Source: Flammula alnicola (Eukaryota; Basidiomycota; Agaricomycetes; Agaricales; Strophariaceae). Taken from it: a stretch of DNA of 64,000 nucleotides. Position 1 is the stretch's first letter; each line of letters starts with the position of its first letter. Of this stretch, positions 34,333 to 46,700 are shown piece by piece. Position numbers and translations under genes: made by a program. The stretch spans positions 1,302,001 to 1,366,000 of the forward strand of contig JADNRV010000002.1 of assembly GCA_015499995.1 (NCBI GenBank), in the 5' to 3' direction. Below the pieces are notes generated by a model. The model searched no databases, was not told where the DNA came from, and worked only from the letters and a program-made list of their open reading frames with translations.

Positions 34333-35998
34333 ATGTCAAGATCTGGAGGTGATATAAGATTGTCGAACTCTCGAGAATCTATCGAAATGGAAACCCTTCC
34401 GAGTCCTGCACGAACCACCAACAACTTGGATCAGCCAAATGCACACAGAGATACGCAAGATCCACGGCCTTTTTTTCGCAAGGACTATGCTACTGGAATT
34501 TCACTACTCATGATTGTTGTCATCTTGTGGACCTCGTCTAACTTTCTTACACAAGTATGTTGCGTGTTGCCGTGGCAGTTACAAAGCCAAGCGCTGACAA
34601 TGTTTTTCAGGATTTATATGAAGGCGGATACAATAAACCATTTCTGTAAGTTGCCTCTATTCATGCTAATACTTGCTGATCAACCACTATGGAATATCCA
34701 GAGTAACGTATATGAATACGAGCTCCTTTTCTTTCTATCTTATTCCTTTCCTTGTTCGACGATGGTGGACACGTAGACATAATACGAAGCCATTCGTGGA
34801 AGATGGGTATGTTCTTTTGTTGATTCACTCTGTCTACACCTTGCTTACCCCACACATGCAAGGGCTCCTGGTGAATACCAACCGTTAGCTAACAACGATG
34901 ACAACGTGGAGGTAGAAGTGCTCCTTCTCCCAACCAAATGGACAGAATTCAGATTCCCGACTTGTAGGAGCCCCAAACCTCGCTCGATAATTACTCTGGA
35001 ACCCGACGAGAACCTCTCCCTCCTCTTACTAATAGACAAACGGCAGACCTTGCTTTCACCTTTTGTTTGATGTGGTTTATTGCGAACTGGTCTGTCAACG
35101 CTTCTCTGGGCTATACAAGTGTGGCCAGTGCAACCATCCTTTCCAGCATGAGTGGCAAGTAACTGCTCGGCTTCATTTATCTCCCTTTTCTGATGAAACA
35201 AACAGGATTCTTTACTCTTGCCATCGGGCGCCTGTTCCGAGTTGAGAAATTGACCATCCTCAAGATCGGTGCCGTTTTCGCAAGGTGACGCCCGGCTATG
35301 GCTAATCCAGCTACGCGAATTCCAACCTAACCTTCAAATTCTAGTTTTATGGGCGTAATACTTGTCTCCTTATCGGATTCCGAGTCAACACCAGCAGCAG
35401 TACCAGCATTGCACCTAAAGGGACAACAGGTCACTGTTGACTCTCGAGCAACAATGGGGGATATGTTAGCGCTAATATCTGCCTTGTTCTACGCGATGTA
35501 TGTGATCCTTCTCAAAGTCCGTATCAAATCAGAATCTCGCATCGATATGCAACTGTTCTTTGGGTTTGTTGGACTATTCAATATCCTCGCATGCTGGCCC
35601 ATCGGCCTCATTCTTCACTTCACGGGGGGAGAGGTCTTTGAGCTACCTCCCAGCAGGAAAGCCTTGTCTGCAGTGGCGATAAATGTACGTCGTCGAAACG
35701 AATTTCTAGTCTCCTTGTTTTAACTTCCTCCCGAACATAGATGGCAATCACGCTGTCAAGTGACTATCTCTATGTTCTTGCTATGCTCAAGACCACGCCT
35801 CTCGTGGTCACGATTGGTCTAAGCCTAACGATTCCTGTTGCAGTCGGGGGCGACTTCCTGCGACATAGACCAACTCACGGTGAAGTCATTGCTGGGGCGG
35901 TATTGATACTGTTCAGTTTCGTGCTTGTTGGGTTTGAGGATTCGAAGGAGCAGCAGGACATTGCCCCACCAGTCACAATAGAGAACCAGGAATCGTAG
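34333..35998 (+). CDS. SLC35F5-like drug/metabolite transporter (vacuolar or Golgi membrane)
   Basis: A roughly ten-helix transporter of the DMT superfamily, related to human SLC35F5 and yeast vacuolar YML018C and Thi74; the substrate is not known. The start is MSRSGGDIRLSNSRESIEME with a hydrophilic tail, then helix 1 (GISLLMIVVILWTSSNFLTQ). After two tiny exons comes YMNTSSFSFYLIPFLVRRWW. The family signature lies around 35050-35290 in spliced form: FIANWSVNASLGYTSVASAT, ILSSMS joined to GFFTLAIGRLFRVEKLTILK. Later helices include GDMLALISALFYAMYVILLK and TTPLVVTIGLSLTIPVAVGG. The protein ends IENQES. Several short introns are needed and the segment 34780-35040 is only approximately modelled. 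Confidence 0.85.
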
Positions 35999-36151
35999 GT
36001 ATTTTATTCACCTTCGCAACCTCAAGTCCATAGTCAATCGTTCGGTTTAGAGACTATGTGGTACATATACTTTCGTTGTATTTAAGGAAACTGCTTCTAC
36101 GGACACGACACTATGGGGCATTGATATTCCTGTCTGCTGATCCGGTCCTTA

Positions 36152-37278
36152 TTACTTCATGACCACCCCGTTCCGACTTATGTCAAACTTAAAGACGCTG
36201 GAATCAGGGTGCCCGAGTGTCCGAGCAACCGCTTGAATCTCCAGAACATGAGATTTACGTGAAACATCAGCGTCCGAAACCAATGCCAGAGAGATTAGGT
36301 GTATTGTAGAGACATCTGTCGTAGGAGACAAGATATTGATTGTTTGTGGATTTGTGGAAATGGAAGGGTGTCCGGTTGTAGCATCTGGAAGGATATTCGT
36401 CGTAGAAGCAGAAATCCATTGACGCCGCTGGGGTAGTTCACAGTGGGTCATTACCACAGTCGCACCATAAGAAAGCCGGATATTTTGTAGAATCGAACTA
36501 GTATTCTGGTACGTGACGGTTCTTCCAGATGCTGGTGCCGGGCGCATATGTTCAGCTTTGAAACGATCCAGCCAATAGAAAGCGTCGATGGAATTTATGG
36601 CCACCATCCCTAATTCAACACCGGGGAAATGTTTCGCTTGATATTTCGGGAGATGAGCGAGTGAAACAGCCAGCTGGTCTGAGGAGATTGGACGAAAGAC
36701 ATGTAGACGTTGCAGACATTTTTCAACCAGCGATGCAATGGTCAACGGCGGTAGGCATTGTTGCAATCGGTTGATTAGAATGTGACGGAATCGGGCAATG
36801 TGAAAGTAACCATCCATATCGAAGACGAATGCGGCCTTCTTCCACCCGCCAAGGAAACAGGAGTGGTGTTCGATCGGCAATATGCAAGTGGCTAGAAGGA
36901 AATAGAGGAGATGTGTCTTTCCAGTTCCAAGATGTCCTTGTATTTCGAAAACATCACCACAGTTGAAGAAAGAACCTCGAGATTTCGTCGATGGATCAGA
37001 CAATGATGAGTCTAGAGTTGGTATACATGTTAAGGAGGGCGGCTTCGCTGTTTGCGAAGTTATTATCAAGATCAGGTTTAGGAACTAGGGCCACCCACTT
37101 TCATGTCGAACTGAGGCAAGCAACTTCGTGATCGACGTGCAACGTGCAGGGAGACCCACAAGTGAGTATTTTGTTCATTCGGAGTAGATATATATCTATA
37201 TCGCACCTGTTGAAGAGATTCCGAATGGACTTCACGGAGCAGTTGTTCTGCTGAGGTCGTGGATGTTGAATTATCCAT
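36152..37278 (-). CDS. Xrcc2-like RecA/Rad51 paralogue
   Basis: A homologous-recombination protein that in animals works with other Rad51 paralogues. Exon 1 begins MDNSTSTTSAEQLLREVHSE. The best join is SLQQ to LLASVRHE, then across an intron with donor GTGGGT to TKPPSLTCIPTLDSS. Walker A is GHLGTGKTH within DVFEIQGHLGTGKTHLLYFL. The middle carries KKAAFVFDMDGYFHIARFRH and LHVFRPISSDQLAVSLAHLP, the latter a stretch I associate with Xrcc2, and then GVELGMVAINSIDAFYWLDR in the Walker B position. It is more like Xrcc2 than Rad51 or Dmc1. The C-terminus is DSSVFKFDISRNGVVMK. It shares a 278-bp divergent promoter with the coiled-coil gene. Confidence 0.82.
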
Positions 37279-37556
37279 GCCACCGTCGTCGCATGGTATG
37301 ATCAAGAAGCGTTGGAAGGCTTATTTGCGCGTGCCTAATAGAATTGCATGGTGACTGTACCAAACTCTCCCTGGACACACACTTTGTTCTGACTTGTACA
37401 ACATTTCTTGGATTCCCTTCTAGCCTCTCTTTCTTTCATTTACCCGGATATTACACCTAAGCTGGCAGTCCAACTAGTCTTGCCTTGTGCCTTGCCCATT
37501 GTTGTCGACGATTTGCGACCTTGTAATTACGACCATCGCGCCTCCACGTACACGAC

Positions 37557-39966
37557 ATGACAACCACCTCCCCGAAAGCGAACCCTCCTTCATCTGGGCG
37601 GCGAGTCCCTTCCTCTTCTTCGCCAACCATATCTCCCACATTGGCTCGAGGAGCCACCGCGCGTTCAGCGGCATCTCCACGTCTTTCAACCCTTTCATCC
37701 AACGCTCGTCGCCCTCTTCCGAAGAGCGCATCCCCAATCCCTGCAATCAATGGAGAAATGCACGATGCTCTCACAGCCTCACTTAAACAGGAAACTGATC
37801 AGAAGGAACAGGTTCGTCGTTGATTAGGCACTTTGTGACTTCAATGGCATCAATGAAAGTTTCGTCCTTAGCTTCTCGTTCAACTCCAGGATAAGGAGCA
37901 ACTGATATCCAACTATGTGACGGAAAATAATAATCTTACTTCAGCTCTCTCTGGTGCAGAGACTCGCCTTAATGAGCTTTACACAGAACAGTCCCGATGG
38001 GAAATGGACTTAGCTCAACGTATAGACATCTCGGAAAAACTGAGAGAACAAGTTCGCGAACTGGAGAAGGAGAAACGAGACATACAGCGCAGGTATAATG
38101 AGCAAGTAAGAAGTTTATTGCGTTCACTTTCAATGCAAATCGTTGATATTTCTTAATTAGACTGCGACGTTCGAGGCCGAGCGGCAAGCCTTCTATGATA
38201 ACGAGCAACATCTTAAATCACGTATCCAGTCACTCACTCAGACTCGGAAGCACGTCGAGTCCACAACAACTCAACTCGAGACAGATTCAGAAACCGAACC
38301 TATGGATGAGGACCAGCCCTCCTCTCCACACCCGAACGACATCGACATGAGGCCACAAGACAATGATCCTGACAATGAACCGGCTGAAATGACTTCTCTC
38401 AGACTAGAATTATCAACACTCTCTACATCATATTCGTCCCTGCAGAGCACTCTCATTCTCATGCAAACACAACTGGTCGATCTGAAGAGAGTTAATCAAG
38501 AACTGCAAGAGGAGAATGAAAGTTATATGATTCTTCTTAGGGAGAAGACACTCAGCGGACAATTCGACCTGATGAAGCAGGTCGGGGGTACAGTCGGCAG
38601 CGACGATGAAGATAGCACTGACAATGACGAGCAAGCAAGCACAGATGTTAGCAGCATGCGGAGCCTGGGTCGAAACACACTGGACAGAGTCGATGAAGAA
38701 CCAGCCGACGAATCTCTCAATTCGGAGTTACCTGGTGATATCTCTGAGTCAGATATACCACTGTCTTCTCGCAGTTCTCGTCATCATGACAGGCCGGAGC
38801 GCAAACGCACATCGTCGTCTCAAGTCCCTCGGGGAGAGTCACTGGCTGACCTCCCTATCACTGGACCCGGCCTTGATCTTGCGGCTGAACTTGGACGTGC
38901 AGAAAATAAGGACATCCTGGCAGGCAACTCAATCGATGATCGTGACCGCCTCGGAAAAGGCAAGCGAGGCAAGAAAACCCAAGACGGCTCCAAGATGGCT
39001 CATTCGGAGAGCAATGGCGTGGATTCAAACCCGTGGACCGCCGATATCGACGCTCTGCGAACTGAAGTAAAGTCCCTTAAAGATGCGAACAAGGCCCTTT
39101 CGCTATACGCATCGAAGATTATTGACCGTATCATTGCGCAAGAGGGCTTTGAACATGTCTTGGCTGTCGATTATGACAAAGAGCCGATAACACCTTCGAC
39201 TGCGACACCTCACCCCAACGCCTCTAGGTCATTGTCGTTCGGCCAATCCAAGCCCAGGCCTCAGTCTGTCAACATGGGTCGTTCTTCCTCGAACCCAAAT
39301 GCGGGAAGACAACTAAGTCCCCCTACTCTATCGAAGCCGGATGCGAAGGCGAAACGGCGTTCCCTCTCTTTCGATTGGACTTCATTCTCTCTCTTCAATA
39401 GTGACAAGAAACCTGAGCCATCGCCCAACCTTCGCCCATTGACGTTGAAACCTGGAGCAGTCCCTGTAACAGGTGCCCGAAAGCTCGATAATTACGAAGA
39501 TGAAGAGGACAGAAAGGAGAGAGAAAGATTGCATGCTACTATGAAGTTGATGGGAATTCAGCCCGTGGCGCAATCTCCGCTGAACTCCCCCATACCTCCT
39601 CCCATGGAACGGCCCCAAACTGAAACTTCAAATACTACTGCCAAGAGTAATCGGCGGTTTTCATTATTTGGCTCAAAGATGGAAAATTCTGATGCCTCCT
39701 CCATTCATTCTGCATCTTCTTCTATGGGGCAATTCAACCGGGGCGCTTCGGGTTTGACAGAAGAAGCTCTCGAGCATGCAGAAGCAGAGAATTCTCTCGC
39801 GGCTCTTGACGCCCGTGAACGCGATCTAAGCGCAGAGATTGCCAAGGGTTCTGCGGGCGGGTTCACTGAGATTGCACCGAGAGCAAGCAGGAAGAGTAGG
39901 AGGAGCGCGGGTGGAAGCAGTGGAAGCACTGTGTGGAGTGCTGGAATGAGCGGAACCGATGATTGA
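37557..39966 (+). CDS. Fungal coiled-coil protein of unknown function
   Basis: Three exons. The start MTTTSPKANPPSSGRRVPSS opens a Ser/Pro-rich head. A long coiled coil follows: KQETDQKEQ joined to LLVQLQDKEQLISNYVTENN, DLAQRIDISEKLREQVRELE and TSLRLELSTLSTSYSSLQST. Two segments look more conserved: NQELQEENESYMILLREKTL and DIDALRTEVKSLKDANKALS running into IDRIIAQEGFEHVLAVDYDK. The C-terminal third is Ser-rich with short charged helices and a last coiled piece (EALEHAEAENSLAALDARER). The first donor is GTTCGT at 37812. I do not recognise an experimentally studied orthologue; a cytoskeletal or scaffold role would be a guess. The third exon is one open frame of over 550 codons, so expression as protein is nearly certain. 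Confidence 0.88.
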
Positions 39967-40770
39967 GCGTTGTATATTCAACTTCATGCTTTATAACGAC
40001 GCTTATAACCAGGGTCTAACAGATCTGTAATATTATACCAACCAATTACGACGAAATGAATTATAGTACATGAGAACGACATTTCTTGTCGTGTCTTATA
40101 AGACTAAATTATATAATGAATGTCATGCGTACTGTAGCGAAATGCACGTATGGTGGCAACCATACGCACCTCCGAGCCGTTGCCACCATACATTGCGCTA
40201 CAGTATAACGCGTAAAACTAAGTTTGGCAGTTTCTTTTGTGTGTAATGTATGAATCTGTGTTGCTCCCAGGATTCAAAGCAATGCACTCGTCGTTCAACT
40301 CATGTCGTCCAGAAACATGAAGAAATGCTGATCAAAGAAACTGCAAAGAAACTGAGCTTTGCGCCGCGGCTTAAGTTTTGTGTATCTTCACGTTGGTAGA
40401 GCTGTTGAATAAATATTCCAATTAGTCTGCAAGCGCTGGAGGCATATCCAAGCGAAGCATTATTGCAAGGTGATTCAAACCGGTGCTGGAACCTCCAATT
40501 GCAAGGAGCCCTAGTAGGCCTAACTTGCCAGAGCCTCAACTTGAACAAAAACTTCCGAATGCAATTTCTGCCGTCAACATACGGTGATTACGTAACATGA
40601 CGTTAACAACTAAGAGCACTACGGTCGCGATCTTTGTTACGGGACAGTCTTGCTTCCTGGCCTCTTCGTTCAATCTTCGTAGGATCTACAGAAGCGTCTT
40701 ACTTAGAGCGTCTCTTTGCAAAAGTGTCATCAGCTTCTAGGCGCCTACACCCCTTCCCAGGCCACCAATT
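39967..40770. other. Intergenic: VPS13 upstream region with a nested inverted repeat
   Basis: About 800 bp between two plus-strand genes. It holds the 3' UTR of the coiled-coil gene, the inverted repeat at 40130-40205 and the VPS13 promoter. I see no other gene. Confidence 0.55.
40130..40205. repeat. Imperfect palindrome with an internal hairpin
   Basis: The left arm (40130-40160) begins TACTGTAGCG and ends TATGGTGGCAAC; the right arm (40179-40205) is its reverse complement apart from a few bases in the middle. Inside it, CGTATGG (40147-40153) can also pair with CCATACG (40160-40166), so two different stems compete. Weaker pairing continues outwards (TGCGT on the left, ACGCGT on the right). 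It could be a remnant of a small inverted-repeat element, a terminator-like hairpin in a transcript, or chance-enriched palindrome. No target-site duplication is clear. Confidence 0.75.
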
Positions 40771-43700
40771 ATGTGGTGGTTGGATCCTGGCAAGGAGGTT
40801 CTCAATGTCGTGCGTATTAGACTAGTCCATGATTGTATCTTTGCTAAACCTATGTTGCAATAGCTATTCAACCGCATACTTGCCCCCTATGTCATGAATC
40901 TTGACTTGAATCAAGTGAACTATGGGATAGGGCAAGGTGAATTTAAACACAAGTTACTGCGCGGCAGCTGCTCACGAGAAACTAGGTCAACTCACTCTTC
41001 GCAATCTAAAGTTAAAAAAGGGGGCGTTGGACAAGTTTCAACTTCCGGTTGATGTGTTGGAGGGTGAGTAACACTTCTTCGCGAGGAAAGCATATTAATC
41101 TGACGTATGCCAAGGTCACCTCGGGAAGTTCACCCTATCACTTCATTGGATGAACCTGGGGAATCAGCCGGTTGAGATACTAGTGGAAGACGTGTATATC
41201 CTTGTCGTCCCGTCTCCACAAACTAGTACCAATCCCGAAGAAGATGCTGCCCGAGCACAAGCTGCCAAAGCAGAGCGCCTGGAGAACGCCGAGTTGCTCC
41301 ATGTACAAGGCCAGGCAGAAGCCCAGACAGGCAAGTATTACGCTCTGATTGACAATCATTCTGACCGTGACGTTACTTTTCTTTATTATTCAAGATGGGT
41401 CTCCCCAGGCGCAGGGCCTCCTTCAGTCGCTTATTACCAAGATTATCAACAACGTCCAAGTGACCGTGAAAAATATCCATATCAGATACGAGGATAACAT
41501 GAGTGTGCCTGGGGTGATTTCTATCTGAATTTTGTAATGAACACAATTTGACGAAGGTTGGTTGACATTAGCATCCCTTTGCGGCTGGCATCACTTTGGC
41601 TGGCTTTACGGCGGTCTCTGTCAACGATAGCTGGGAACCTGCTTTCATAGAAAGTACTGCCGGAGCTATCCATAAAGTATCCGTTCAAAAATTGAAATCT
41701 TCTCGACATTGAGTCTGACGATTTGGACCATAGTTAGCGAAGCTTCAGTCACTGGCCTTATATTTCGATACAGACTCCCCAAGTATGTCTGGACTCCCGA
41801 CTGTTGAGTCAATCAAGAAATTTTCATCTATGGTACTATAGCTTTCTCGATGTGAAAAACGTTTTTGACCGTTTTTGAGTAGATATCCCACAGTGACGAC
41901 GACAACAATCAGCATCAATATATCTTAAAACCAGTTTCCGGCCATGGCAGAGTAAGAAGGCTGTCTTTTGCAATTTCGATTTTGTTAAACATTTTATAGG
42001 TCATCGTCAATCATAAAATGGATGGGCAAATACCACGGTTCGACATTCAGCTCTTTTTTGAAGAGATTGGGGTTGCACTTGATGACAATCAATATCGAGA
42101 CGCCATCTCACTGGTCGACATGTATCATGTGTACTTGCGGAAACGACAGGTAAGGCAATAATTTGCTTTTGTCTGGGAAAACTCTTCTCTGAATTTCAAT
42201 TCCATTCTCAGTATGGGAAGTATCGCCCTTCGGATAGTGTATTTGCTTCCAATGCCGCCAAAGCACGGCTCCTTTATGCCGCGACCGCGATTATCGGAGG
42301 TGTGCGTGAAAGAAACAAGAAGTGGACCTGGCAATATTTCGCTGAGCGTCGCGATGATCGAAATGCCTATGTTGCGCTCTTCCAGAAGAAACTTCTGAAT
42401 CCTTTGGTTGCACAGGTAAGTCCTGAAATCACCATATATTATGGTTCACTCATTTCTGATTAAAAGGACCTGCAAAGTTTCGAATCATTGGAGAAAAAAT
42501 TGACTTACGAAGATATTCGCTTTTACCGTTCCATCGCACGCTCCAAGTTGAAGAAAGATATTGCTCTGCGGAAGAAACTAGAAGCAGAAAAGAAGACGCA
42601 ACAACCTCAAAAGCAGGGATGGGGTGAATGGCTTTGGGGATCCTCAACGACCAGTACCGTTCAAGATGACGCCGTTTTCGGCGGACCTATGACCGACGAA
42701 CAACGGAAACAGCTATACGACGTACTCGATTATGACGAGAAGTCAGCACTCGTGGACGCCCTTCAGGCACCCCGCGATTCGCTGAAAATGCGAATAACGG
42801 CGAAGCTCAACAAGGGTTCTTTCGCGCTCAAAACTGACCCGCATGGCAAAAACGCCGAGGTTATGTCCATTGTTTTCGACGTGTTCCAGGCGAATATCAT
42901 CCAACGCCCCGACAATTTGGAGACTTCCATATCTTTAAATGGGTTCAAAGTATTCGACGGCACGACGGAAAGCACGCTTTATCCGCAAATCGTGCATGTA
43001 AAAGCCGAACTCAATGCTAACCAGAATGGTACGATTGCCGCACAAGAGGAAGAGTCAAATCCCTTCTTTTTTGTCAAGTTCGAGAACAATCCACTCGACG
43101 GGCGTGCGGACAGTGCCTTAACTGTCCGCATGCGACATATGGAAATTATCTACCATAAAGGTTACATCGAAGCTGTTTACAAGTTCTTTAAGCCGCCTTC
43201 TAGCCAGTTGGAATCGGTGGAGGCACTTTTGGTTGGCTCCTTTTTCAAATTTGAAGAGTTACAGCTTATCTGCTTTTCATTAGAACGCTGCCAGTCAAAC
43301 GCTAGAAGGCCTCCGGAGGGAAACTCGGGCAGGGTTAGAATATGCCCTACAGACACACAAGACAATCGACATCCAAATGGATTTGAACGCTCCTGTAATC
43401 ATTATACCTGAAGAGTAAGACTCCTCCTCCCATTTAAATTGGTTGTACTGAAAGATTTGTAGTGTCACAACGAATGAATGCAAGCACCTCATAATCGATG
43501 CAGGACACATTGCAATCGAAAGCGACCTTGTAGCTAAAGAAGCAATTCGGACGATTCACCAAAAGCGAAACAAAAAATATACGGATGAAGACTACAAGAA
43601 TCTCGAGTCGTTGATGTATGACAAGATGTCACTTCGGCTGGAGGATGCACAGGTTCCTTACTTTATTTTACTAATCGTCCATTTGCTGACAATGAGAATT

Positions 43701-46700
43701 AGTTCATTATTGGAGACAACTTGCAGTCTAGCCGACGGGCCCTCACCTCGGAAACTAGTGATTCTCTCCATATTCTGGAGAGAATAAGTGTTAATCTGCG
43801 AATTGACAAATCCATCGTGCCAACTGCGGTCAACTTAGCGCAGTTCAAAGTATCGGGCACCTTACCCTCTCTCCAAATTAATTTGTCCGATACAAAGTAC
43901 AAATCATTAATGCGGCTCATCGACGTATGCGTACCCCACTTTGGAGACGAAAGCCTGCCACCTTCTTTCGAACCGGCGCAACATGGATCTGCCGCGTTTC
44001 AGCTTCCAACCATGCTCTTCGGACAATCAGACGCCGAATACAATGTTGACGACGATGAGGACGAACAACAGCAGGCGACTGATTCTCGCTCAATATCGCA
44101 AGAAGATCAATTCTTTGAGGCTGAGGATGGATCTTCAGAGGTACGTCGGTAAATTTTGGGATCTAAATGTCTTATTGATAGCCTTCCTCAGCATCCTGAA
44201 TTACGTCAACACATATTCGAACTGGACTTCAAAGTAGAAAAGCTTCGTGCAGTCATCTCGAAATCGACCGTGGATAATGTCGATAAGCCATTGGGAGATC
44301 TACATTTGGAAGGATTCTCATTGTCGTTTGCATTGACCAAGTACGATATGACAGTGGACATTAACCTAAGGTATTTTTTTCTTTTCTACCCACCAGCTTC
44401 ATTCTATATTCACCGATGTTTCAGTTCTGTTTCCATGAACGTTGTTCAGCCAGGCGAGGAAGATATCCGCGTTGTCTCTACCCCTGAACTTGATCCTTCA
44501 AACGCCAATGACCTTCTGAAGATTGCATATACCCGAGTGCAGAAGGAGTCCCCAGATTTCCTTACTCTCTACGAAGGCATTGATCAAAATATCGATATCA
44601 AAATGTCCACCCTCATCTTTCGTGCAGCACCTGAACCTGTTCTTGCATTATACGATTTCATCATGACGACTTTTGTCCCGAATTCTGACCAGAATGTGCC
44701 ACCAACCACTATTTTACAATCAGCTGACGGCATAGGCCAGATCGACGTTTCTCAAACCAATTCCGATGGAAAAATACGGGTTTTATTGAAACTTGAAGGC
44801 GTACAAGGTTCATCCTCTGCTTGCTTCGTTTGGGTTGCCGCTAACTTATAAAATATATAGTGTCCTTGATAAATGAAATGGTGGCCATCGCAACACTTTC
44901 TCTGTCCACTGCAGATGTGTCTGTGTTCGTTCGACCAAAAACACTTAGAGTTTCTGGTCGATTGGGAAATCTTACGTTGTCTAACGACAACGACAAATAT
45001 GCCATTCTTGGGGATTTCAGTCAGTTGATGTCAATAGATGGGAAGAACTTTGCAGATTTCAAATATCAGACATTTGATCCTGAAGAAGATAATTACACGG
45101 GAGTCAAATCATCTGTTCATCTCGATGCCGCTTCCATCAAGTTCCATTTCGTGGAGCAGCCTGTTCACGACCTCTATCTATTCATTTCCAAGTTGGCAAA
45201 ACTCAAAGGATTATACGATGCCGCTACCCAGGTTGCAGTCCAAAGGGCATCTGAAATTGAAAGGATGCAATTTGAGGTGTCCGTCAAGACGCCCATTGTC
45301 GTTTTCCCATCAGACCCGACATCGTCTTCCGATACCCTGATTCTTCGACTTGGCCAAATCGGTGCCCGGAATACCTCAGAGTCTGTCGTCAATCGTATTT
45401 CCGCCAGTCTACATGGGATCCAACTAGTCTCCAACCTTCACCGCAACGGAGAGTTATTTACATCCAAGATTATTGACGACATCGATGTCTCTGCAGATGT
45501 TGTTCAAACAAGCAACATCGATCGCGACCAGGACACCGACTATCCAGATGCTCAGGTGAAACTTTCTGTTCTTTTGACCTCTCGCTCCAGGCTGACCTTG
45601 CATAGATTGCTATCAAAATATCTGACGTCAAATTGCACTTGAGTCAAGTGCAATATTGTCTCTTAATGCAGTTGGCGAACCAAATTCCTCGTGTATTTGC
45701 AGGTGCCCCCGACACGGAAGCAAAAATAGACAAGGCTACCTCTGGTTCTAGCCAAGCCAAGATCGAAGACGCGCTAATCTACGTTGACTTGGAGCCTGAA
45801 CTTCGATCATCACCTCAACGTAGTTGGACTACTCTCGACCTCGTCGTCTCCGTCAACGCCATTAAACTGCATCTATACGACGCCTTCGCCTTTTCCGAGC
45901 TGCAGCTCAAGGACCATGGGATAGCCCGATTTGCATTGAACGACAACACACTTCGCTTTAAGCTTATTTCTGATGGTGCAGGGGAAGCCCAGGTCGTACT
46001 TCGATCATTCACGATGAGCAACACACGACCTGGACAGACAAAATTCCGTGAAATCATACCTGCTGCGCAGCATAATCGCAATCAATTTATGCTTTTGTAC
46101 ACCATGTCAGGTGGCCAGAGTTCTTCGTCACTAGCAGTGCTAACAGTCGATTCACCCCAAGTCATCTTTGCCATTGATCCAGTCATATCTCTTCTGGAAT
46201 TTTTCACAAGCGCATTCAACAAAGATGACACCCCGTCCGCAGAACAAATAGCTGAAGCCTCATACGAGACACAAAACGGAGGACAGAACCAAGGGACTTT
46301 GGACTTCAGGCTCGATCTACATGACGTGTCTGTCAGTGTTCTGGAAAACGACGCAGATGCAGAATCTCGAGCCATTCGGCTATATATTAGTCAGATCTTG
46401 CTCTCTCAACAGGTACCAAATGGTTTAACTCGAGTCTAACATGATATCTCATAACCTCAATAAACAGGGAATACTGGCTTTGACCGTCGACCGTCTAGGA
46501 ATGTCTCTCATGAGGATGGGAAAAGCTGCCGAAAGTGTGCGGTTCCTAGATGACGTGGACTTCACCTTATCGCTTGACAGTCGCTCCTCATCTTCACACC
46601 AAATGACAAACATCGAGATTGTGGCAAAACCGATTGTTTTCCGAGCCTCATACCGAGATATCAACCTTATAACTTCAATAGTCAACAAGGCCATTGAACG

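Noticed and set aside
36059..36110. Possible gene cluster around the transporter genes
   Set aside because: The neighbouring genes are unrelated housekeeping functions, with no synthase or shared pathway to support a cluster.
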